Shown piece after piece: positions 45,309-59,060 of a stretch of DNA of 64,000 nt. The position numbers were made by a program, and so were the translations under genes. Origin of the DNA: Ashinkailepas kermadecensis (Eukaryota > Arthropoda > Thecostraca > Neolepadidae); NCBI GenBank assembly GCA_034440615.1, contig JAOTOM010005154.1, positions 964,001-1,028,000 of the forward strand, in the 5' to 3' direction. Position 1 is the stretch's first letter. Each line of letters starts with the position of its first letter. The notes under the pieces are model-generated. The model had not been told where the DNA came from. It was given only the letters and a program-made list of their open reading frames with translations, and searched no databases.

Positions 45309-45520
45309 ACTGTACTGCAAGCGACATATTCAGAATTCCGTGGGGATAAAGTATTTCTTCACGCTAATACCATCCAACTATTTTAGCATACAAAGATTTT
45401 ACATTATATGAAGCAATATAAAGTAAAATCTTTGTATGGTGAAATAGTTGGATGGTATCAGCGTGAAGCAATACTTTATCCCCACGGAATTCTGAATATG
45501 TCGCTTGCAGTACAGTGCAG
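45309..45520. repeat. long imperfect hairpin (about 95-base arms)
   Basis: CTGCAAGCGACATATTCAGA at about 45315 pairs with TCTGAATATGTCGCTTGCAG ending at about 45511. Pairing continues through GTGGGGATAAAGTATT and CATCCAACTATTT to an inner pair around 45405/45421. It lies between the two oppositely oriented retroposon copies. Confidence 0.88.
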
Positions 45521-45551
45521 TGCAGTACGACAGTGCAGTTCGTACAGTGCA

Positions 45552-46110
45552 GTACGAAACCAGCTCTTCTTAGCAATTGGATCCTGGTTCATAAAGCCAC
45601 CCCAGCAAGAGTTTCAACTACATTTCTAAAACGTATAAATGTTGAACATTCTATTATTATTTTGGGGCCAGATAATACTTCATTGACATCAAAAACCTCC
45701 CATCTCCTTTCGCTACATCTTTGCAACTGAGCTTTTTCCAACCTTTCCTGCTCATTCTGTGTTGCTGGAGTCGAAATCCGCAGCTATCAATTGTTGCTTA
45801 TTGACAGAAGTCCAGTAACCTGCTCGTTTAACTGCCAATGTTGTTTCGCCGACAGAGGAATGCAAGGCGGGAACAGGGAAGACCCATGTTTTCCACTGCA
45901 TGGCTGCAGGGCAAATGGTCGCGTGACCACCACACACGCGAATCCTATGGCTCGGACGCTGGCCGGTAGCGGAGCTGGTAGACTGTCACGCAACTCATAA
46001 CTGTGAAACGGCGCAGCCTACCAGTAATTTTTGGTGTGCAGCGTCAAGCCTACGTTCCTAGTGAGCCAGCCATGCTAAGGGTACCCCCGAACATCCCACC
46101 GAAAGCGAGT
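45552..46110 (+). mobile_element. tRNA-headed retroposon, 5'-truncated copy
   Basis: Starts AAACCAGCTCTTCTTAGCAA and follows the 44908-44345 copy in reverse orientation to CACTCGCTTTC-like sequence near 46105. The two differ at scattered single bases only, so they are far closer to each other than to the 2 kb copy. The tRNA head is absent. Confidence 0.8.
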
Positions 46111-48074
46111 GTACGTGTCACAAAGTAAACATTCACTCTTTTGGATGTAGGCTTCTTTCTCAATGTGGATGTTTTCGGCCTTTGTCTACCGGTTGCATGG
46201 CAATTTGTCTGCCGGTCGTATGGTGGTGCTCTCCTGTTCTCGGAGCGAGTTGAGAGCCATTCCAGCCATTCTTGTTTAGTGATGTTGTTCTTAATTGCGG
46301 AAGGGTGGCATTGAGTCACGTGAGACTGGATACTGAGTCGGTTGGCCTCTTTCACCGAGAGACTTTCACATGTCGATTCTGTTTCGGGGATGGACATGAA
46401 GGGTGGTTTGTTCTGCGCAGTGGCGAAGTTCAGCCATTTGTACGGGACGCTGGTCTGGCGTCATTGATGGGTGGGGGGGGGACCACTCATGTCCACCGTC
46501 CATTTCCTGTCTGTTTCCATCTGTTTTGCGCTGGAGATCGTGAGCTGGCAGTCACTAAGTCGTCTGCCTGACAGCTTCTCAAACTTGCGCTTCTGAACCG
46601 TACGCTGCTTGTCGAGAGGACGTTCTTTACAAAAATCCTTCATAACCAGCAAGCAAATCAGGCCGATTTTCTAGCATTCATTTGAAATCAGCTTGTGCAT
46701 TTTTAATTGTTTTTTTTTATAGTTCATGAATCTCATACCTGTTATTTCTGATTCTTAGCGTGAGCATCTTCTTTTCACATTTGTGGTACATAGTTTTTGC
46801 TTCCTTGTCTATCGCATCGTCTGTGATTTGTATAGTTCTGCTAGTGCTGTTTTTCTGTTGATGCTATTCCGAGAACGGTACGAATCAAGAACGTCTCAAG
46901 ATCAAACAACAAAACAACAAAGGAATCAATTTCAATGGTGGTAAAATGGAATGAAAGGTAGCGAAAATTGTTTCCTGATTATTCGCTGAAATTTATTCCG
47001 CTGGAGGGGTCGGAGATATGCTTGTTCCACTCTTCAGGCGGCAAAGGGAATCAGCCACGAGCTACGACCAATTTAGAATTAGACGTCAGTGTCAGATCAC
47101 TTTGAAGTGGTAGGTGTCAACACGGCAGATGCGTGGTGTATTTGGGATCTATTTATTTTAATCAAGTGCATGCTTGCCGCTCAGAAAGTAATACTTCTTG
47201 CACAAATACAGAAAGCAGGAGAATCATACATGGCATTATATTGGTGTAATTAGGTAGTTAGAACTGTAGATCGCAATCGACACATTGTGGCCTAATCTGA
47301 CATCAAACGATGAGCAATTGAACATTCTGGAGGAGATGAAGCGTGACAGTACTACGTCTTCGGGACAGTTGTGACTTCATTGATATGTGGCACGCTGATA
47401 ATCATAGGCGTAGATTCACGAAAATTATTGGGAGGGCACAATACATAAAGGCAATAAACGGGTTCACATGGATTGAGGGAAATACCACATAGGTTCCCGT
47501 GCTAAAAGTTGAAATTATTGTGGGAACCAACATTGCGTGGCAAGTGCACTCCCAAAAGCTTACAGAGCTACACCCCTGCTGATAATACGCCAGCGCCATG
47601 AGTTAACATCGCCATGGAACACACCACATCGTCACCAATTTGTATGGATAGGATGTACGGCTACTTCAGTGCGATTGGTCGGGCTGTCTAAAGGACCCAG
47701 CTTACGTCGGCAGGAGGCGTGATTGTGCTCACGGCAGAGCTTCTTCGAATCCGGCCGCGCCACGGAGAGCCACCACCCGCACTGGCTGAGCCGGAGACCT
47801 CCCCCCCCCTCCTCCTTCTCCCGGCAGCCTCTCCAATCCTCATGGGCCAGCCGGGGCCCAATCGTGTGAGAAATAGCTCACTTACTCATGACTAAAGTTG
47901 CTTGCAATGTTTGCTTTTTATTCCGGGAATTGCAGCTTCACGGTCGAATCTTGTCCGGAGAGTTCAGCGTGCCGCCAATGCAGCGACACGGCCGGCCCGC
48001 CCGTCTCCGCGTGCTGGGCCCAATCGTGCCAGGTGCCAGCCGACCCAGCCGGCAGCTGACTGCAGGGAAAATGT
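46111..48074. other. intronic, no gene recognised
   Basis: About 2 kb of unique-looking DNA in NPF intron 1. G and C homopolymers occur near 46472-46480 and 47801-47810. Short ORFs match nothing I recognise. Confidence 0.5.
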
Positions 48075-48310
48075 GCACCGGTGTTGGGACTGGCTGCACT
48101 GTGGTGATCTATCTCACTAGGCTATCGAGCTAGCTGCACTGTGGTGCTCTACTTTACAAGGCTTTCAAACTAGCTGAACTATCGGGACGTCTTTTACCAA
48201 ACTATCGAACTAATTGAACTATCGGTACGTCTGTTGCCAAACTATCGAACTAACTAACTATCGGGACGTTTTTGTACCGAACTATCGAAGTAACTGAACT
48301 ATCCTTTTGT
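48075..48310. repeat. ~45-bp degenerate tandem repeat
   Basis: Five to six copies of CTATCGAACTAACTGAACTA followed by TCGGGACGT and TTTTACC-like text. The first units (TAGCTGCACTGTGGTG) are the most diverged. Confidence 0.8.
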
Positions 48311-49739
48311 CTAACCTGCTAAGAAGTTGTCTTTTGAAATACAACTACTTAGTGCATACACAATGCGTACTTATATCATAGTGCATTCTTAGGCCTAAGC
48401 TATCAATAATGTATCATCTGATACCCTTTCCATAATAAATGCTGATAATTGATCAGAATGTTTCTACAATCTCTACTTGACCATTCGGAAATGAAATGAG
48501 GACATGCTGAGCACATGACTTGAGAAATAGTTAACTTTTCCCTGTGCTTAGCATGAATGCATGCACACACTTCTGTGGTATGGCATACGGTGCTAGCTCG
48601 GATACTTGTGGACAATATCACAGTACATTCTCAACTAACAACTGTTGGTCGAATTACCATCGTAGAGAATCATCAATGGGAAATGTAACGTTAAAATTGT
48701 TAATATTCCTTCTGGCATGGCTTGAGGGAGTCTGTGCTGGCTTTGAATATGACTACCTTTGCCTTCTCTTATAATAAATACCGCATCAAACCTGGAAGCT
48801 TGATATGGTTCTTTACGTTCCCTTCCTTTCTTAGTTGAGGGTGCCGCGACTTTACTTCATTTATTTGGTGCTACCTTACTGCGAGTCTGCGAGTACTGCG
48901 AGTCGCTGAGGTGTGGCACTCCCAGCCATTTACTAATATCTGACTTGACGGCTGAATTACAGCAAAAACTGGAGAGCGAAGGTGCTGTTTTATAATGATG
49001 CTATTCTCCTAATGCTTTTTTGCAGTCTATCATTTTCATAAACCTCTTGCAAGTGACACAGCCAGAGAACATGGTCGAAGGTCTTGGCGCCTTTACTCAG
49101 TGCAATTTCCACACAGTAAATCATTCAAATTACTTTTTGCATTACATATATAAATGTGTGGCTACAGTGAACCAGAGTTCACCATGGCTGCTCAATTACT
49201 TTCTGCTTTCCCGAAGGTTCTCCCCCATAACGATAAGCAGGACAGAACAGTGAGAAAACGACCAAAATCTTCAGTTTCACAGACACATGCTTAGTGGCTC
49301 GTGAGGCTCCCAGGGATGGTTCTCCTCACAGGGATGGTACCAAAACAACATTGAAAACGATTAGTGCCAATCCAAATGATATTGTTATCACGAAGAACCC
49401 ATGTACATAGTTTTCTTCACGAGTGAGAAAACCTTTAAGAAGATTTAATGAAGGCCCTCCGAAACAGCAGTGTAGTCAAGTAAGCATCAGGAAAATGAAG
49501 TTTCCGTCGAACGAGCTTTTCATTACAAGCTACCTGGCACAATGGACAAGTTTCACGTAATGGGTATTTTGTTGCAAAAAAACGTGTGTAATATTTCGTT
49601 TACAAAACTGAAGTATTTTGCTCATCGGAGGTGCATTTCCTACTTAATTAAATGATTTCAGTTAAGTGTTGTCTTCGATTTAAAAACCTACTTGTAGTGA
49701 TGACGTCAGATATGTCGAGCCTCGAAGCGGCCAGGCCGG
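48311..49739. other. intronic, no gene recognised
   Basis: AT-rich unique-looking sequence in NPF intron 1. No conserved ORF, although ORFs of 70-77 codons exist. Confidence 0.5.
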
Positions 49740-49925
49740 AGACGCGCAGTGAACTCTGGTTAGGTTGGTTGGTTATTGGTTTTACGACACGTCGACCGTT
49801 GAGTCATGTAGCGTCGCCAATCTCTCACGCCGATTGGTCGCGGGCGAAGAGTAGCGACAGGTGAGACTCGAACCCACAACCTTTCGATTGTGAGACGAGC
49901 ATCTTACCCCTAGACCACTCGTCCC
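49740..49925 (-). mobile_element. tRNA-derived SINE-like head
   Basis: On the minus strand 49925-49862 reads GAGTGGTCTAGGGGTAAGAT (A-box-like) and GGTTCGAGTCTCACC (B box), as in a tRNA. The anticodon stem does not pair well, so I call it a tRNA-derived element and not a functional tRNA. The 3' neighbour (GGTTGGTTATTGG near 49762) resembles the flank at 41725. Confidence 0.55.
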
Positions 49926-49950
49926 CCAGTGAAGTCTGGATCGGGTAGTT

Positions 49951-50535
49951 CTACGCCAAGTTTTCCAACCGAATCACGTCATGGGGGACAAGGTGAGTGC
50001 TTGTGGCACTAAACTGGGTTTCATCCTTTCGAACGCTTGCTGGCCGGACTGATGAACAGCCGCGTTTTGCTGCCTCGCTCTCCAACTCCTTGAAACCCCT
50101 ATCTGCTAAAACTGTTGCACCGTTGCGCAGACAGTCCAGGCATTCTGAACTGCACACGATGTCCATGTCACTGACGCGCCCTGGTTTGCCATCCGATACA
50201 AGGTTGATCAGCCCGTCAGGGGTAGCAAAAATGAGATATTTTACACTATTGCATGTTTTGTACTCTGGCCATGACATGCTCTGCGCGACCGCGTGAGCCG
50301 GCTTTTCAATTTGGATCTCGAAGCAATCAATAATGCTTTCACAGGACGAAAAATGTGCCATAAATGCATGAGGCAGATTATCATGGATCGGTTGCTGTTC
50401 TGGCGAAGCAACCAATTCGTTTAAACAGCTCCCAAGCAAAGGCACGACAAGAGCTAGCAGCCTGGATACGCAACCAATGCTCACACCGAACAGATCGGCG
50501 AGCAGGTGACTCGGCATGTCTAATCTTATGCGCAT
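49951..50535 (-). pseudogene. DDE (Harbinger/ISL2EU-type) transposase fragment
   Basis: 194-codon frame. After a short helical segment (LADLFGVSIGCVSRLL, residues 12-27) comes the DDE_4-type catalytic fold. Landmarks are SIIDCFEIQIEKP (first Asp near residue 70), YKTCNSVKYLIFATPDG (about 91-107), GKPGRVSDMDIV (116-127) and VLADRGFKE (second Asp near residue 143). The C-terminal third Asp/Glu region and any THAP or DNA-binding N-terminus are missing or out of frame, so it is a partial, probably dead copy. The family could be PIF/Harbinger or ISL2EU; the two share this fold. It lies within NPF intron 1. Confidence 0.8.
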
Positions 50536-52080
<1,545 letters not shown>

Positions 52081-53127
52081 AAGCTGGCGTCGCCGAGCGT
52101 TGCGACTGCTCATTACTCTGCGATGTTCGGGAGGGCCAAGAGCGAGCTACGCGCGGCAGGGTGGAGGGACAGGGACGACTTCAAGCGACGACACCTGGCA
52201 TCATGCGGGCCACCCACCTGCATGCCGGTCACTGGCGGGGCCGCTGTCAGCAGCAGGTGTTGGTCGTCAAGGCCGGAAGTTCGTCGCTCACATAAGGGCG
52301 CGTCGTCTGTGAGAACGACGGCGTGCCAAGTTGCCGACCGGGAATGGTGCGATGTAGGAATTCTAGTTGATGTCCTTACAAGCGAGGGAAAATGCCGAGC
52401 TATGTGAGGTACACAGTTGACCATAAGCGTAGGAGACCATGCCTGCTAATGCGAATCTATGTGGACAAGGGACTATACACGGGTAGATACGCGCTACTTT
52501 ATTGCCAAGTGAAATAAAATCGAACAAGTACCGAAACAAAATTTCGTATTTGATGAGCTACATCTATGGTAAGTGGCAAGTCGATCTGATGTTCAATAAT
52601 CATTGGTGAGAGAGTTAAATTAAATGTTGTTTGCGATAAACGTGTGCTTCTTCGACCCCTATGCACACAGTCTTACTTTTTTGTGTAATAAATTCCCTCG
52701 GGCTTTATGTTAGCACTTAGCATCGCATGTCCAAATCCGCATATTTAAAGGTTACCTGGCGAAATGGGACCTGGGAATGCAACTTATAGCATCCTTCGTT
52801 GCTGCATTGATTTTGCTGCGAATATAACTCACATATTGCTATAGGGTCAATTTTTATTAATGACAGGAGTGACTGTAGCTATTTTGAATCGACATGGACG
52901 CACTTCCATGGAGCGTTCTTTGGTGCCGGTTTTGCTTGCACCACATTATCATGTGAACAGTGTCGGAAGGGGGGGGGGGGGGGGGGAGATGAAGGAATAA
53001 ATTGGTTCGGGAACACCTTGGTCTTAACTCCCGGTACCGAAAGCATTGTAGCTGGTCAAGGACTGTTATGCTCGCATGACCACTTCATGCACGTCATGTC
53101 ATGCATGTCAGGTCATGTATGTACACA
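52081..53127. other. intronic, no gene recognised
   Basis: A GC-rich block (52085-52300) has open frames on both strands but no recognisable protein. A 17-base G homopolymer lies at about 52971-52987. Confidence 0.5.
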
Positions 53128-53312
53128 CGCACATACACACACACCTACACGCACATATATATATATATATATACAACATACGCTCGCACGCACGCACGCA
53201 CGCACACACACACGCACACACGCACGCACGCACGCACGCACACACGCACGCACGCACGCACACGCGCACCTCGAACATGCACGCACGCATATCCGCATAC
53301 ACACACACCCAC
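53128..53312. repeat. AC / GCAC / AT compound microsatellite
   Basis: ACAC units, an AT run (53155-53172), then ACGC tetranucleotides. The His-Thr-Arg ORFs are repeat translations. Confidence 0.95.
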
Positions 53313-53730
53313 GCACTCCTACTTGACTCTAGTGGTCTCTGTCTAGCGCCTGGTGCACGGTACTGCCAGCCGCCACAGGAAGACACTGAGTACTGGGATC
53401 ATGCGATTCTGGGATGATGCAGCCTGCAGCTTGGGTGCTCTATTCAGCGTGGCGGAAGCACTAGCGAGCAGTCGCGAGCTGCCAGTGACGGAGATTAACC
53501 AATGCCTTCCAGGAGGCCATGCAGTTAAGGCGGGGCGGCCTTATCCAAGTGGGCTCATACGCAAACAGGCTAATGTCAGGCATTACTGAAATGAGACGAC
53601 GGTGGGTGGGTCGGGCGTGCCAAACAACAGCCAGCAGGAGCCATTTCTGTCAACCACAGTGTCATCCTTGCTGCGGTCTGATGTGTGTGTGTGTCGATTC
53701 ACGCTGGGCGTCAACCAGGCGATCCCGCAG

Positions 53731-53823
53731 TGCGGAGAGACGGCGCCGTCGCGCCGTCAGTGTTCACCAGTACCTCCAGCTGCTGGCAATCGACAGCATG
53801 CACGCTCGCCAGAGTCGGCCCAG
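53731..53823 (+). CDS. NPF: NPF candidate cassette exon
   Basis: 93 bases (31 codons), phase 2 at both ends, so it can be included or skipped without changing frame. Joined to exon 1 the split codon becomes AGT (Ser), as in the penaeid long NPF variant where SRPS replaces SRPR. It then encodes an Arg-rich stretch and VHQYLQLLAIDSMHARQSRP. Its end repeats the SRP plus split Arg codon of exon 1, with donor CGGCCCAG/GTGGGT. The acceptor is CCGCAG at 53725-53730; CCAG at 53715-53718 is also phase-compatible and would add four codons. The acceptor pyrimidine tract is weak, so exon use needs RNA evidence. Confidence 0.66.
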
Positions 53824-53994
53824 GTGGGTGGGCGCCCGACCGCCGGACATAGGTGGGCGGGCGGGCAACTGGCGCCGGCGCGCCCGCTGCACCCCTGTCG
53901 GGCTTGCCGTGTCGAGGTGACGGCACCCTGCGTCCTGCCGAGGTCAGAGGCCGGTGGTCCAGCAGTCGGTCGGCGCCTGCTCTCCGGCCGTCGC

Positions 53995-54215
53995 GCTCGT
54001 CCTGGCTCGCTGTCGTCCTGGTCGCGCTCGTCCTGGCTCGCTGTCGTCCCGGTCGTGCTCGTCCTGGCTTGCTGTCGTCCCGGTCGTGCTCGTCCTGGCT
54101 TGCTGTCGTCCCGGTCGTTCTCGTCCTGGCTCGCTGTCGTCCTGGTCGCGCTCGTCCTGGCTCGCTGTCGTCCCGGTCGTGCTCGTCTTGGCTCGTTGTG
54201 GCCCGGTCTGCGTCG
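53995..54215. repeat. 31-bp minisatellite, ~7 copies
   Basis: Unit GCTCGTCCTGGCTCGCTGTC followed by GTCCCGGTCGT, period 31. It lies about 170 bases after the cassette exon. Confidence 0.92.
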
Positions 54216-54261
54216 TCTTGGGCGGCTGGCTACCAGATCTCAGCTGTGTTGTGACGTTGCC

Positions 54262-54890
54262 TGCCTGGCGCCCGCAGCGAGTTCCTCGGCATGATTTTGC
54301 CGCTCCTCGGCATGATTTTGCCGCTCCTCGGCATGATCTTGCCGCTCCTCTGCACTCCATGCTGACCCTGAGTCCTTCAGCAGATTTGCTGCTCCTCTGC
54401 GCTTCATGCTGACCCTGAGTCCTTCAACAGACTTGCTGCTCCTTTGTGCTTCATGTTGATACAGAGTCCATCAGCAGACTTGCTGCTCCTCTGCACTCCA
54501 TGCTGACCCTGAGTCCTTCAGCAGACTTGCTGCTCCTCTGCACTCCATGCTGACCCTGAGTCCTTCAGCAGACTTGCTGCTCCTCTGCATTCCATGCTGA
54601 CCTTGAGTCCTTGAACAGACTTGCTGCTCCTCTGCGCTTCATGATGACCCTTAGTCCTTCAACAGACTTGCTGGTCCTCTGCACTCCATGCTGACCCTGA
54701 GTCCTTCAGCAGACTTGCTGCTCCTCTGCGCTTCATGCTGATCCAGAGTCCATCTTCAGCAGGCCTGCCGCTCCTCTGCGCTTCACGCTGATGCCGAGTC
54801 CATCTTCAGCAGGATAGCCGCTCCTCTGCGCTTCATGCTGATGTCGAGTCCATCGTCGGCAGGTCTGCTGTTCTGCTGCGCTCTGTGTTG
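54262..54890. repeat. 47-bp minisatellite, ~13 copies
   Basis: Unit CAGACTTGCTGCTCCTCTGC then ACTCCATGCTGACCCTGAGT and CCTTCAG (period 47 at 54428-54475). Shorter GGCATGATTTTGCCGCTCCTC units precede it at 54288-54350. Confidence 0.93.
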
Positions 54891-55189
54891 GTCGTGAGCC
54901 CTTCAGAGGGTCTGCCGCTCCCCGGCCCTCATTATTCGTGGCGAGCCCCAGAGGGTCCGCCGCTCCTGCGCCGGATCTCTTTCGCAGATGCACCGTCTTG
55001 GTCAGGTTTTGACTTTGTGTGGTACTGACAGACACAAGAAGCGTGTCCGTGGAGTGGACGACTGCCACGCCCCGGCCCCCCTCGCACAATGGATGTCTGG
55101 CTCACTTATTCATCGGTTTTCATCGGTCAGTGGTGTCAGCTTCATTGAGTTATCATGAGGCAGCTACGTCATTGTGGCTATGGCGCTGA
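54891..55189. other. intronic spacer
   Basis: No supported feature. A faint continuation of the 47-bp repeat runs to about 54980. Confidence 0.4.
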
Positions 55190-55490
55190 CGTCGCAAGGT
55201 GTGTTTGTGCCACCTGGGATCACCTGGGATCACAAGGTGTGATGGTGCCACCTGGGATCGCAAGGTGTGATTGTGCCACCTGGGATCGCAAGGTGTGATT
55301 GTGCTACCTGGGATCGCAAGGTGTGATTGTGCCACCTGGGATCGCAAGGTGTGATTGTGCCACCTGGGATCGCAAGGTGTGATTGTGCCACCTGGGATCG
55401 CAAGGTGTGATTGTGCCACCTGGGATCGCAAGGTGTGATTGTGCCACCTGGGATCGCAAGGTGTGTTTGTGCCACCTGGGGTCGCAAGGC
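55190..55490. repeat. 28-bp minisatellite, ~10.5 copies
   Basis: Unit GCCACCTGGGATCGCAAGGT followed by GTGATTGT, nearly perfect. CACCT and AGGTG within each unit are inverted. Confidence 0.96.
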
Positions 55491-58400
55491 TCAACTCGGC
55501 ACGAAGAGGGGTTTTCTGTTTCATTAGATTGAGGGTGTCCTGCATTTCTCAGCTCGCAATTATATTTGTCTCCCTCCGTGTTGCCATGGAAAACTTCCCT
55601 TTAGAGATGTTTCTCGATAGTGCATGCCATGAATATATTTGTCTAATATTTTTGCAAGCTAAGGAACTTGACATTTCCTTGAAAGAACGGAAATAATTGG
55701 GTGGTGTGGCACGGTCGACTTGGTTGTTTTCAACCGCCTGTCTTTCGTCGCATGCTCCTGTCTATCTAAAGCACGTCGCCGACGGTAGGTGGGATGGAAA
55801 CGGCAGCCTGACAATCTGCATCCCTGTCGATGATTTCCCGCGCCAGGATCACACGTAATAATTTGTGCGTGCCGCCAAAAAATATTTTTGTCACCTTATA
55901 TTTGTTGCCGAATGCATGAAAAATCGCATATTCCAGACTGATAGGGCTTCGCTCGTTGCGCATACATCTAATGTTGGCACAAACATATGCTGCCAACGGC
56001 TAAGCCCGAAAGCACTTGGGGAAGCACGATTCTCAAGGAGTGACAAGAGGCAAAGGACAATGATAAATGCAGATCTCAATCTATGACTGTGGCTGCCATT
56101 GAAACACTGCCATCAGCAGCTTCAGGTGAAGCTTGCAATGCCAACTCACGATAAATAAACATGCACACCACCCTCCTATTAAATACTAATTTCCGGTTTA
56201 CTCTCAGGCTATCGAAATATGTTCCGTGGACCAAATTAATGCACCTGAACATCAACTGGCAACTTATGAAATCCACACCGAAGGTCGCCAGGTCGTAGTC
56301 TAATTATAACAGCGTTATCTAGAAAACTACGGGCATCACGTAATAGTCACACAGGGTCCTGCTGGAGTATGCGATCGAACGCTCTCAATTGTGCAAATAT
56401 TGCCCTTCTCTTTGGTTAACTTAAACACTGTTGTGGCTATATGAAAATAAAAAATACATCGCTGGAAAGCTCTCAGTGGGCTTAACAAGAAACATTCGAA
56501 GCATTTCCCCGTCAAACCCATATCCTAGATCCTAGATAGAAATATCAGTATCTGGACCACCAATACAAAGTTGCTCCGGGGACTAGAAGTAGCATTTGGG
56601 CCTGGTTCCAACTCTGAAAACTATTTAGAGCCGCGAAGAACAAGTGCATCCTTTCGGAAGTTTCAGTATCTACATCAAAGCCTTACACAGCCACACACTC
56701 AGCAAAACACACAGCAGCAGCGGACATCATCAACACGGTGACAGGCTGGCCAAACGCAGCACACGTACACACACACACACACACACACACATACACACAC
56801 ACACAAACTTCCATTAAATAGGTTTAGATAACTTACATTTTATCAATATTTATAATCATTGAATGTTCAGAATTTTCAACTTAATTTTGTCGGAATGGAT
56901 AGATCACACCCAGAAACGATAATCACACTACATTTCGCCCGTAGCAAAGTGCGCGGGCTGCCCATATTTTCCATCGTAATCCTAAGAGGCATATTGATTC
57001 AAAACCACTTCATCATAGAACGACGAATCAACTTGAGCGTCCGATGTAGCAATGCTGTTGTATCTATTGACGTAAACATACACTGAACATTTCATATTGA
57101 TATCCTTATTTAGGAAACTTCAGCGATTTGCTAAATTTGAAAAAGTACATTTGGAGGTGAGCTGACTGAAGACCTAGGTCGGTAACGTTCAATGACTTAG
57201 CATACAATTTCGACGCAACATGCAGAATTCATGCCCGAACAAGTGCTCCAAAGTTAGGCCTGCTGTCCCGCTGCATAAATTTTCCCTATAGCTAATATTT
57301 GCCAAGGGGAAGAGGTACACCTCCGACCCCCTACAGGATGCGAGTTCGGGTCTCGGCAAAACCACAGTTGGAATCACATCATAATCATCCAATGATTATG
57401 TCATCTAGGATAGCATTCCTATGCAGGATGAAAAAATACCAAAATTTAAATACCACAATAATTTCGTCGCTTCATTCTAATTTTCCGAAATGCACGCCAC
57501 GGTCTGGTTTCAGGTCACAACATAATTAAAATCCCTTCTTTCAATTATTCGCTCAAAATTGCAACTTCAGTTGTCTAGGGCCAGAAATATATCATGTCCT
57601 ACAACACGATTACATAAATTGCCACGTGGGGACATGTGATGCTCTGCATTGAGGTGAAAATGAATAATACTGTGCAATATAACCAACATGAATGCCATTT
57701 TAATTATTCACGGAGTCCACTACTGTAAGGCTTAACGATCTGCACACAGCCTATAACCAGATATTGATTGATCCGTTGCCTGCCGAGGGTGTTTCGTCAC
57801 CTTACTCCGTCGATGCGCTAGTGACGATCCAGACAACGTTTTGTCATTAATTTAGCTGGAAAGACGTAATAGACAGCGAATTTTTCAGAGCACGAACTAT
57901 CGTATGCCTACATATGACCCATGATATTAACATTTAACCTTGGAGTTGATTTGTTTTTCATTTTTAAGCAGGATTAAAAAGAAAGAAACGACATACATGC
58001 TTAATTTCTGTCGAACACATTCATATATAGGACATATACACTTATTCGGCTGATCTATTCGACTTCTTTTTCCGTTTCGTTCGCTCGTTTCACTCATCCG
58101 TCTGGTGCACTTTCATGTGCCAATGAATCAGGGATTTTCATACACATATGCTGCGTTAAACGCATAGTAGTGATATTAATATTGCTTACCAGGATCGCTA
58201 GATTGTGAAGGGGTTATCAGAGATATGATCACTAATGTGAGTCTAATTATGCTCATATTAGCAGCTCGTACGGCTCAGGGAACGACTTCTAGTTATGAGG
58301 CTATTTGAAGAGCTATGGGGCTCTTTTCATCCGCATGATAGTCTATTAGATCGTCAATTAGATAGTAGTCGATTAGATTGTAAATTTCGAGACGAATCGC

Positions 58401-58977
58401 GCAGTTTAGCAGTTTGGTCATAATGCTGTAAGGTGGAGCTCCGCAATCGGTTACGTTGGCCACACACATCACAAATGCATCCCACTACTTATTCAATATA
58501 ATTATCATGAGACTATCATTCGCTTACGTTTCAACAGACCATTCATCATAATAAATGCCACAATCAAGTACCAAGAACAACATATAATACAACTTATTTC
58601 TTCCATTATTGGATATAACCATGTTTGGGCGTAACTTGGTTCATCTATGAAGTTAACCATGGCTCACAGTTTTCTACTTTGCTATGCTGTGCAAATCACC
58701 CAGGTGAAATATTGAAATATACCTACCTCCAAACTCGAAAGGGTCAGCCAGAGGAATATCTGGTGCCTTTGCCATCAGCAGTTCTCTTTCCATTAAACAA
58801 GAAAATATATACTCCACTTGTTATTTGTCTTGCCTTGGTTTTCTTTCTTCCTTTTCTTATTTCTTTTTTGCTCTTCACATACCATACTAGAGCAGGCCCT
58901 CCCGATGACTGACATGACCAGTTTCTAAGGCGTGTTTTGCATGAACGATTTCGTTCGCCCAGAAAATCCCAACAGAT
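55491..58977. other. intronic, no gene recognised
   Basis: About 3.5 kb of AT-rich DNA in NPF intron 2. An (AC)n run of about 35 bases lies at 56765-56808. A 95-codon ORF at 58625-58912 with a hydrophobic segment has no recognisable homology. Confidence 0.5.
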
Positions 58978-59060
58978 CTGGTTCGTCCGCTCGTGTTTTA
59001 TCATAAAGTTCGTCGGCTGGTGTTTTGTCGTAAAGTTCGTCGGCTCGTGTTTTGTCACGT
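58978..59060. repeat. ~30-bp tandem repeat, 3 copies
   Basis: GTTCGTCGGCTCGTGTTTTG with TCGTAAA is repeated three times. Confidence 0.8.

Noticed and set aside
49860..49925. Functional tRNA gene on the minus strand
   Set aside because: Promoter boxes are present but the anticodon stem does not pair well.
57290..57370. tRNA-like segment with GCGAGTTCGGGTCTCGG
   Set aside because: It has a B-box-like arm only. No convincing A box or acceptor stem was seen.
58625..58912. 95-codon ORF with a hydrophobic stretch (possible small membrane protein)
   Set aside because: It has no homology I recognise, an AT-rich intronic setting and no splice or promoter support.
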